DNA from: Tribonema minus
Taxonomy: Eukaryota; Sar; Xanthophyceae; Tribonematales; Tribonemataceae
Direction: 5' to 3'
DNA: 64,000 bases
Assembly (NCBI GenBank): GCA_017506865.1
Contig: JAFCMP010000224.1
Coordinates: 1,053,654-1,117,653, forward strand
The translations under genes were made by a program, and so were the position numbers. The notes beneath the pieces are model-generated. The model had not been told where the DNA came from, ran no database searches, and saw nothing but the letters and a program-made list of their open reading frames with translations. Within the stretch, counting starts at the first letter, position 1, and the number at the start of each line of letters is the position of its first letter. Positions 54,056-61,710 of the stretch are shown piece after piece.

Positions 54056-56276
54056 ATGGACAGCAGGATCAGAGGAAACGCGTATTAGTCTGCAGTATGA
54101 CAGCACTGGCGACCCGGGCGAGGCTCAGGGGCTAGTGCTGCAGGCCGTAAGCAGCATCGACACGACACTAACAGCTGTGGCGCGCGGCAGTGGTGTTGTG
54201 TTTGTAAAAGCTCAAGGACCAGCTCAGCTTTGTGAAGCACGCCCGCAGGGTTCAAGAGGCCCTCAGCACTGACGCCGTCACCATTTCGACCCCCACCATC
54301 CACAGCAAGTTTGCTTCCAGATCCGCCATCTTCACTAACACACCAGCCGTTTCTGCACCGGCAGCCCCAAGCGCCTGTGTGGCTCCACCCTCCCTTACGT
54401 CCACGCCCTCTCTCGCCAGGGCCATTGGAGAAGACACCCTGCTCAACTACGTTGAGAGGCACCAGCGCGTGCAGTGGGAGGGATACGTCGTCAAAATCAC
54501 TCTCTCACCGACACTCTTCGGGCGCGTTGTGCTCGGTGACATGCATGGGGCGGACTTTTTCAATGATACAACAGGAGAGGTAAGCGCAAGCGGCTTTTAC
54601 TGCATTTGTTGCTGGCCTGGCTGGCAACCACATTATGCTTTATATAATCAAATCCATAACAGGGCATCACATCTTTCAGCCTCCTGCCACTTTTGCTCGA
54701 TGTTTACATGTGAATTGACTAGAGATCCCTTTTCTGCTACGAAGCATTTTTCGGGTCTGATAGAGTAGGTTAAGATATCATTTGTGACCATCCAGCAAGA
54801 AACACATGATGCAATACATACCGCAATCCACAATAGGCTGTGCAAAAACACACAATATTCCACTATTGCTGCCCCGACCACTATCACATGCTCTGCGTGG
54901 TCTGAGCCATCACCTCGTGTCTGACCGTGACCTAACCCTCACCCCTCACCCACAATTGGATATGTGCCCTCCCCCAGGTCTTGTACGCAGGCGACGCCGT
55001 CCCCGACACCGCAACACTTCGTGAGGATGGGTGGTGTAACTTAAGCGACCTTTGTGACTACCGCGACTCGCTCCACAATCCCCTCTGGCGAGAGTTCAAC
55101 AATGAAGTGGGCTTGTGCCAGCGCCTGCGAAGCATCATTGCAGTGGCGCTGCCCACTGTCGTCGCGGCGGCGGCAATCGTCATGGAGGAGCGCCAGCGGC
55201 CACAAGCGACGCACCTCGTCCTCTTCGTCAAGACTCACAACAGTCCCACCTTTGACACCTTGACTTCGTTCCTCCACGACCTCGACAAGGTGCTGAGCAC
55301 TGTGCGTGTCCCTTGCTTCAGTATGCGCACTACGCCATCGCACTTCGTCCACAAAAACACCATCCACAACTTCGGCCCGCGCGACTATGCGGTGGTGTCT
55401 TCTGGTGGGCTTCGCACCCTGTGGCCGTTAGCCACTGACTTCTTCATGCCAGCCGGCACGTTCAGCCAGGGCATTAGCATCCTCAACGACAAGCTCGTGA
55501 ACCAGCTCTCCCAACGCGCAGTAGCGCGGCTGGCGGGAGCGTACCAGTCCGCAAACGCCGACGCCATTGCGGAGTGTCTGGTGAACACAGCGCCAGGTGC
55601 GCCGATACAAGCATGGCGTGCGCTGCAGCAGCTGCAGCAAGCGGACGGGGTCGCAGCAGTCAGCACCCGTCTGGAGGCGATCATGCACGGCTTGGCTCTG
55701 CAGGACACACAGCGACTGCAGCAGCGGGTGGAGCAGCAGCAGCTCCACCATCGCAGCTTGGAGGCAACATGCTTGCAGTACCGTGAGCAGTGTGAACGGC
55801 AGCACACGGAGTTGCAGGGGTCGGTGGCGGAGGTGCGGCGGGCGATAGCAGCAGAGAGGAGCTCTTTGAGCCAGCTGCAGCGGGAAAAGGAGGCAGTGGT
55901 GGCCAGGCGCCGCTCAGTTGTGCAAGACTTGGTAAGTGCAGAGAGCAGCTGGGTACAGAGATTTGAGTCCTTGTGCAAGGAGGTTGAAACCTTGGAGCGC
56001 AGCGTGCAAGAGAAGGTGTGGGAGCTTACTGACCGCGCGAGCGCGAGAGATGAGAGGGTGAAGGCGTTGCGGCAGCTGCTTTCAGACATGCAGCAGCTAC
56101 ACTGCGCGAGTCAGAAGCTTGATAGCCAGCAGACAGTTTTCGAAGGCGTGCAGGCGCGGCGCCTCGCCCTGGTGGCGGAAGAGAGTAGCCTTGAGGTATC
56201 CATTGATGAGCTCTTTGTTCGGCTGCAGGCGCGCGCGCGAGAGATTGGGTACAATGTGGTTGTCAATAAGTTGTGA
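54056..56276 (+). pseudogene. Coiled-coil gene following the satellite; exon 2 intact, exon 1 damaged
   Basis: Exon 1 starts at ATG 54056 (MDSRIRGNAY) but meets a TAG at 54086. The reading then continues in a second frame (LQYDSTGDPGEAQ) and, after another shift near 54210, in a third (KHARRVQEALST) to the donor at 54579/54580. The intron is 54580-54977 (GTAAGC...CCCCCAG). Exon 2 (54978-56276) is fully open, about 432 codons. It has a small N-terminal domain with REDGWCNLSDLCDYRDS (faintly KilA-N/APSES-like), a helical middle, and from about residue 230 a long coiled coil (LQQRVEQQQLHHR onward) to the end. Function is unknown. An alternative downstream start could keep it partly functional. 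The paralogue at 17.7 kb carries different lesions. Confidence 0.6.
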
Positions 56277-56279
56277 ACG

Positions 56280-57120
56280 CACAGACAGCAATGAATTGCG
56301 AGGTGAAGCTGTAAAATGCTGATGGATAATAGAATACAAGAGATGTGCGGCCACACAGTTTGGGTGCTACATGTACATGCTCTTTGCACATTGCCTGTCT
56401 GCTTTGCGCATGTGCTCCTTTGGTGCAGGGCGCACAACAAGATTTGTCAACTCAAACGAGTACTTCAGAAGTGATTGCCTGTCTTCCATCTGCAAGCTTG
56501 CATTGTGTGTCTTGTTGCTCCATACATGTCAATTTTGAGTTATTGTAAGGTGTTTCAGCGAGAATGAAATGCGCACGTTTGCAGTCTCAAAGAAACTGCA
56601 CACGCTGTTGGCCGCATCTAATGCTTTGTGGCAGAAGAGGGCACGCAATATCACCACGGCTTCTATATTCGCGTCTCTGTGCGCAGCATCACTGAACAAG
56701 AAAGGCTTGCGCCACATCATAGACGAGGACAATAGCAACTTCACAGCGCAGGCGCTGGGCAGGTCCAGGTCCAGCTTGCCTCAAAATTTGTTTCAGGATA
56801 TTAACAGATCAATCCAGCAGCCTCACCAGGAAGACCCTTGAGTCTACGCTGTGCACGGGTCCAAGGCGCATGTGCACCCCTCATTTGTTTAAGAGGGCTT
56901 TAAAAGCCAAACCAATAAATCCGGTGTCAAGGCCTGCAAAGCGCCCACTTGCTGCGAAAGCTCCAGTGCGCCATGTTCACCCTACCGCATTGCCCACAGC
57001 AGCTGGTAGCTGCACTGCTAAACTTGGTGTCTGCTGTACTGCAACTCAGCACATCTGTGGCGTGAGCAATAATTTGAGGCGCTTTTAGTGGCGATAACTC
57101 TTCGCAGGGCTGTATATTTC
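56280..57120. other. Spacer with one small ORF
   Basis: A 90-aa plus ORF (56569-56841; MRTFAVSKKLHTLLAASN) has ordinary composition but no supporting feature. The first ~250 bp resemble 19.74-19.86 kb. No other gene was seen. Confidence 0.4.
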
Positions 57121-57124
57121 CTCC

Positions 57125-57250
57125 CTGTTGGAATCTGGTGTGCATTCCAACACAGAACGTTGGAATGAAGTTCGCATTCCAACCGAACGTTGGAATTCAA
57201 GTTGCATCCAACACCCACACGTTGGAAGTTAAGCCGCATTCCAACCGGGC
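57125..57250. repeat. Alternating GCATTCCAAC / ACGTTGGAA motifs
   Basis: Three to four ~32-bp units, each holding GCATTCCAAC and then ACGTTGGAA, so each can form a small hairpin. They lie directly upstream of the ORF at 57281, and part of the series is duplicated at 57924-57990. Confidence 0.8.
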
Positions 57251-57280
57251 GGAAGTAGATAGGCCTCACAGCACAGCACC

Positions 57281-57973
57281 ATGGACAATCCTCACATGCA
57301 GCAGCCACCGCAGCGCCAAAATGACTTCCTGCCATGGCACCAAGCGGAGATGCAATACCAGTATCAGCTGCTCCTGTTGCACCACCAGCAACATCAATTT
57401 CAGCAGCAGCAACAGGAGGAGACGTCGCAGCAGCAGGAGGAGGCGCAGCGGCAGCAGCAGCAGCAACAGGAGGAGACGCAGCAGCATGAGGCGCAGCAGC
57501 AGCAGGAGGGCGCCGCCCCTAAGGCCACTGCAAATCTGAAGTATCAGCGGTGGTACTTAGCGCATCGGCAGGAGAAGTTGGAGAAGTCGAGGCTCCAGAG
57601 CAAGAATAAGGAGGTGGCGAAGCGGCTGGCAGCAACCCTGCGTGCGATGCACCAGGCAAACATCAATGCCAATATGCACAGCATAGGACAAGCTGCACTG
57701 GGTGCCAGCCATGCTGCAGCGGCGCGGGTTGCCCTGGCTCGACTTGAAGACACGACCACCAGGGCTCTCGCCACCGATGGCTACTGCTTCGTTCCCGGCA
57801 GTGAAACATTCACAGCCCTCACAGAAAGGCTGCTGGACGCTATGCCTTCCAGTATCAACACGGCTGCTCACCCGTGGGAGAACATCTTAAACTCGGTGCC
57901 GGGCATAAGGTGCCAGGTGAAGGCGAACGTTAGAGTTCAAGTTGCATTCCAACACCCACACGTTGGAAGTTAA
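57281..57973 (+). CDS. Gln-rich protein, 230 aa, unknown
   Basis: Starts ATGGAC in ACC context (MDNPHMQQPPQRQND). Residues about 30-80 are Gln/Glu repeats. A basic helical part follows (YLAHRQEKLEKSRLQSKNK), then an Ala-rich helix and a segment ending NSVPGIRCQ. The ORF then reads into the duplicated leader copy (57924 onward), so the real 3' end may have been displaced by the duplication or may be a splice site near 57915. No domain recognised. The start region is repeated at 57924-58107, where a second copy of the first 29 codons is cut off by the LTR element. Confidence 0.45.
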   Translation: MDNPHMQQPPQRQNDFLPWHQAEMQYQYQLLLLHHQQHQFQQQQQEETSQQQEEAQRQQQQQQEETQQHEAQQQQEGAAPKATANLKYQRWYLAHRQEKLEKSRLQSKNKEVAKRLAATLRAMHQANINANMHSIGQAALGASHAAAARVALARLEDTTTRALATDGYCFVPGSETFTALTERLLDAMPSSINTAAHPWENILNSVPGIRCQVKANVRVQVAFQHPHVGS

Positions 57974-58107
57974 GCCCATTCCAACCGGGCGGAAGTAGAT
58001 AGGCCTCACAGCACAGCACCATGGACAATCCTCACATGCAGCAGCCACCGCAGCGCCAAAATGACTTCCTGCCATGGCACCAAGTGGAGATGCAGTACCA
58101 GTATCAG
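57924..58107 (+). repeat. 184-bp duplication of the leader and start of the 57281 gene
   Basis: Near-identical to 57184-57367 (offset 740 bp) through the ATG and the first 29 codons. The match stops at CAGTATCAG, two bases before the LTR at 58110. Confidence 0.9.
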
Positions 58108-58109
58108 AC

Positions 58110-58316
58110 TGTGGTGACACTGGATGTTGGAGTGTCACCTGTAACTGTTACGGTTGGCAGTTACGAGTTGTTCGTTGTGTTTGTTTGGCTCAGACAAGAG
58201 CAGCAGCCCCAGAATACACATAGCACAGTTCGGTCAGCTGTGTTGTGTGTGGGTGTCTTCTCTGCATTGTTCCCTGCACTTGCTGAAGTGTAGTACGGAG
58301 ACTAGTTGTTTCATCA
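58110..58316 (+). repeat. 5' LTR of Ty3/gypsy-type element
   Basis: 207 bp, proposed from the TG start (TGTGGTGACACTGG) to the CA end (TTTCATCA), followed by a primer-binding-like site. GGTGACAC and GTGTCACC form a perfect 8-bp inverted repeat within the first 30 bp. The 3' LTR lies outside the window, so the ends are unconfirmed. Confidence 0.6.
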
Positions 58317-58318
58317 GT

Positions 58319-58333
58319 TGGTTCCCGAGTACG
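58319..58333 (+). promoter_or_regulatory. Primer-binding-site candidate
   Basis: TGGTTCCCGAGTACG begins with TGG, two bases after the proposed LTR end, as expected for complementarity to a tRNA 3' CCA end. The tRNA was not identified. Confidence 0.55.
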
Positions 58334-58376
58334 AAAAGACGACCTTTGACCAAATCCACCAGGCGATAGCGGTACG

Positions 58377-61300
58377 ATGGCGCACGAGCAGGACTCGGCG
58401 CGTGCTGCATCAGGAGTAAACTCTCGCGCAACGCGGAGCTCTGGAGTTGTGTTGGCCAAGCTGCCCTATGGCCACAACCCGGAGCCGAGGCGTGTGCAGA
58501 GGTCACGGAGTTTGTCCGTGGGACGCGCAGCATCACTGGCAGATGCTGTTGCGATCAAGGCTGGAGGCGCTGCTGGTGGCGCAGTCGTACCAGCCCAGAG
58601 TGCGAACGAGCTAGCAAGCGGCAGCGCAGTGAGAACAGAGCCTGTGCCAGGGCCTGCAACTGACGCTGCTGCGGCGGCTCCGCACCACTTGTCCACCATC
58701 GGGAGCAGCGACACCACTTCAGGTCCAGTATCTGTCGCTGACCACGCTTTGGTGGAGTGGGCAGACAGTGCTGCTGCCGACTGGGGGCACGAGTCTGGCG
58801 GCAAGCCTTCTGGACCCACAGGACTTCTTGGCGCCCTCGCCGACAACCCGAAGCACCTGGTCATCCGCCCGATGGGATCTGGGCCCGCAATGGACGCGGT
58901 GCCCTCTCCTAGGGAGCGTGAAATGGAGCAGGAGGAGCAGCGAAAGGAAGCTGCGATGGTGGGGCATATGACTGCCGAGGAGGACTTGGACTTGCAGCTC
59001 AACATGGAGTTGCAGTACCTGCAGTCCGAGGTAACCAGCCTCAAAGGGGGGCTCGCAGGGGTGGCCAACACCACCTCTCTCATGGGGCAGGATCTGTGCA
59101 TGGTAATTACGCACAACTTGCCCGGTATCGACACATCGCTGCGCAGGCACCAGATGCAGCTGGCGGAGCACGCTAGTGCACTGGCGCAGATGGGGAGTGG
59201 CCCCACCATCGCAGGCGGTGCAGCATCACAGCGCGACATGGACGCGCTGGTACAGGATGTGATTCCTGTCATACAAGGAGACATGGCGGCCATCGCGGAG
59301 AGCATCGCGGAGGTCGGTGAGAGGGTCGCGACTGCGGAGTTGCGGCTGATCCACATGGGTGAGCGCCTGTCAGGAGTGGCAGCGGAGGTTGCGCAGGGGC
59401 AAAAGCGCATGGAGGAGGTGATCGCGCGGCACGAGGATCTGCTGCGGCGGCACAACAACGCTGCAGCGGGCGTGGGGGACATGCGGCGCCAGCTATTTGA
59501 GGTGGGCACTAAAGTTGCGATGCTTGATGCGCAGCGTCGTACCACAACGGCGTATGAGACATCCTTCCACTCTGTGGGTAGCAACTTTGGCAGCGCAGCA
59601 CCCAGTGTGGCTCCCGAGGACAGCGTGTCAGTAGCAGACTTCAGCACCAGCGGCCCGGCAGTGCCGCTTAGTACGATCCGCAGCAGCAGCGTGGCACGAC
59701 CGCCCATTGCGCCATACGCTGCACCATTGGCTGGGCCTGGAAAGCACGTGTCGCCGAGCGCATCGGCGGCGCCGACCATTCCTGCTGGCGGCGCTGACGC
59801 CCGGCCACTGCGTCAACAACTGGAACGTGTAACAAGCAGCTACGCTGCTGACTCGTCGGATGCGACTTTGGCACCCACAGCGCAGCCCACTATGAAGCCC
59901 GACGCTCAGCTGCAGCTGCAGCATGCAGCAGATCAGAGCCACTTCCATCAGGCTCTGATGACACTTACTATGCAGCGCGATGCAGCTACGGCAGAGGCTC
60001 AGCAGCTACGGAGGGTCAACGCTGGCCTATCGGCGGCGCCAACGGCCGCAATGGCGGCCGCCCCAGGTACTATGCAAGCAGCGGCTACCCAGCAGAGGCC
60101 GTCGACGACTGCTGCGCCAACTGCCTTGCCTGCTGCCACCCTCGCGGACGGCGGCAGCAGCGACTTTGGCGCCGCAGCCCGCGGCGCCGGCAGCAGCGGC
60201 GGCGCTGCAGGCAGCGGCGGCGCCGGAGGCGGCGCCGGCGGCGACGGCGACGGCGGTGGCGGAGGCGGCAGCGGCCCCTCTAGATCGCCCCGGGGCACTG
60301 TACCGGTTGGCGCAGCCTCTGGCGGCGGCAGCGGCGGCGGCGGTGGAGGCGGCGGTGGTGCAGGTGGCGCTGGTGGTGGCGGCAGTGGAGGCAGCCGTGA
60401 CGACAACTTTGATCGTGATGGCTGGGCTCTGCGCCGTGTACCGGCAGACTTGGACAAGCTGTTCCATGGCCTCACGCCTGTAAACCGCGGCGACGAGTAT
60501 GTCGTGTGGCAGATTGGCAGTCAACTGCTGGTGCACCTGCGCCACGCCTGCTCACTCGCGCGTCAGAAGGCCAAGCTGCCGCAGGTGCTCAACAGGGAGG
60601 ACGACTTTGGTTGCGAATGGCTGGCCCCCTTTACCATGGGCCTGTGTGTCGCCTTACGGGGCTCGCATCCGGCAGCAGCAACGGTGCGCGAGCAGGCAGA
60701 ACAATGGATCGCGGAGGGCGCACGGGGAGTGGCGGCTGGCACGAGAGACCTGCAGCTCTACAAGTGGCTCATGGAACAACTGGGGGAGCACTTCCAGCAA
60801 GGTCAGCCTTCTCGCATTGCGGCGGACCTGTTACGCGTGGCGGTGCGCAAAGACACGCCATTCCGTGATGCGCTCAACTACATGCAGTCCAAGTGCAACC
60901 TGTCCGCAATGATCGACCCGACAAACGACAACCTACGCGTCCAAGCTCTTACGGGCTTGGTAAACAGGCAATACCCAACAATTGCCGCGCAGGACAACAT
61001 TCGGGACATCATCAACCGCCACACACGCTACAGCATGCACCAGGCGCTTGAGGCGCTCAAGGCGCACCGCTCCGTGCAGCATCTCGCCAGCGGCGCACCC
61101 GCCGGCTACTCTATATACCCCGAGACACTCAGCACGGGCTCAGGCGGAGGCGCCAGCGGTCTAAGTGGCGGCAATGGTGGCGGTGGCACCAATGATTACG
61201 CGCTGGGCGACAGGAGGCGCAGGCAGCAGCGTGAATCAGTGACACTGAACTCCATGGCTCTGTTGGCAGTGGTGGAGGAGAAATTCACCAGCTCGGAGCG

Positions 61301-61637
61301 GGCGCGGGGTAACGCGCTGGGGTGCTACAACTGCGGCGGTGATCACCTGTTCAGCGCATGCTCGGAGGCATTCAACCACGCAGGTTGGGCAGCGGCAGCA
61401 GTACAACGCCCACTGGTGCAGAAATTTGCGCCTACGAACCAGACGACGTGGCAGGCACTCCGGTCGCGCATACGTGCTTTCAACAGCGGCGATGCCTCCT
61501 CGCTTCAGGGCCCGCGCGGCAGAGATTCCGCAGATGGTGGAAGCGGAAGTGGCGCTGGCGGTGGCAGGAGCTACAACCGCTACGGGGGCGGCTACGGCCG
61601 CGGCGGCCGTGGCAACAGTGGCAACAGGGGCACCTAG
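58377..61637 (+). CDS. gag: Gag of the Ty3/gypsy-type element, 1086 aa, ending in TAG
   Basis: Very long Gag. Order: Ala/Ser-rich N-terminus (1-170), a helical coiled-coil-like region (about 180-390), a Ser/Pro/Ala linker, a Gly-rich stretch (about 600-680), and a Gag core near 682-900 (WALRRVPADLDKLFHG, then EWLAPFTMGLCVALRG, then LYKWLMEQLGEHF). A zinc knuckle CYNCGGDHLFSAC lies at about 982-994, followed by an Arg/Gly-rich tail. The knuckle is CX2CX3HX4C, one residue shorter than the canonical CX2CX4HX4C. The ORF ends in TAG at 61635-61637 and the same frame remains open beyond it. Assembles the particle and binds RNA. Confidence 0.8.
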   Translation: MAHEQDSARAASGVNSRATRSSGVVLAKLPYGHNPEPRRVQRSRSLSVGRAASLADAVAIKAGGAAGGAVVPAQSANELASGSAVRTEPVPGPATDAAAAAPHHLSTIGSSDTTSGPVSVADHALVEWADSAAADWGHESGGKPSGPTGLLGALADNPKHLVIRPMGSGPAMDAVPSPREREMEQEEQRKEAAMVGHMTAEEDLDLQLNMELQYLQSEVTSLKGGLAGVANTTSLMGQDLCMVITHNLPGIDTSLRRHQMQLAEHASALAQMGSGPTIAGGAASQRDMDALVQDVIPVIQGDMAAIAESIAEVGERVATAELRLIHMGERLSGVAAEVAQGQKRMEEVIARHEDLLRRHNNAAAGVGDMRRQLFEVGTKVAMLDAQRRTTTAYETSFHSVGSNFGSAAPSVAPEDSVSVADFSTSGPAVPLSTIRSSSVARPPIAPYAAPLAGPGKHVSPSASAAPTIPAGGADARPLRQQLERVTSSYAADSSDATLAPTAQPTMKPDAQLQLQHAADQSHFHQALMTLTMQRDAATAEAQQLRRVNAGLSAAPTAAMAAAPGTMQAAATQQRPSTTAAPTALPAATLADGGSSDFGAAARGAGSSGGAAGSGGAGGGAGGDGDGGGGGGSGPSRSPRGTVPVGAASGGGSGGGGGGGGGAGGAGGGGSGGSRDDNFDRDGWALRRVPADLDKLFHGLTPVNRGDEYVVWQIGSQLLVHLRHACSLARQKAKLPQVLNREDDFGCEWLAPFTMGLCVALRGSHPAAATVREQAEQWIAEGARGVAAGTRDLQLYKWLMEQLGEHFQQGQPSRIAADLLRVAVRKDTPFRDALNYMQSKCNLSAMIDPTNDNLRVQALTGLVNRQYPTIAAQDNIRDIINRHTRYSMHQALEALKAHRSVQHLASGAPAGYSIYPETLSTGSGGGASGLSGGNGGGGTNDYALGDRRRRQQRESVTLNSMALLAVVEEKFTSSERARGNALGCYNCGGDHLFSACSEAFNHAGWAAAAVQRPLVQKFAPTNQTTWQALRSRIRAFNSGDASSLQGPRGRDSADGGSGSGAGGGRSYNRYGGGYGRGGRGNSGNRGT

Positions 61638-61710
61638 GGGTGCGACCCCCAGCCCACTCCTGGCTGGGGGGGAGCACTTGGAGCCTCTAGTGTCACTGGG
61701 GGGGGGAGTG
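61635..61710 (+). promoter_or_regulatory. Putative stop-codon readthrough signal (TAG plus pseudoknot)
   Basis: TAG (61635-61637) is followed by an 8-nt spacer GGGTGCGA and stem CCCCCAGCC (61646-61654). Next come a 7-nt loop CACTCCT and the complementary GGCTGGGGG (61662-61670), a perfect 9-bp stem. Loop bases CACTCC (61655-61660) are complementary to GGAGTG at 61705-61710, which would close an H-type pseudoknot. Gammaretroviruses use TAG, an 8-nt spacer and a pseudoknot for gag-pol readthrough. A competing hairpin (GTCACT with AGTGAC around the G run) exists. Confidence 0.6.

Noticed and set aside
58466-59779. 437-aa minus-strand ORF across gag
   Set aside because: Ser/Ala/Cys-rich antisense shadow caused by the GC-rich gag codons; no motif.
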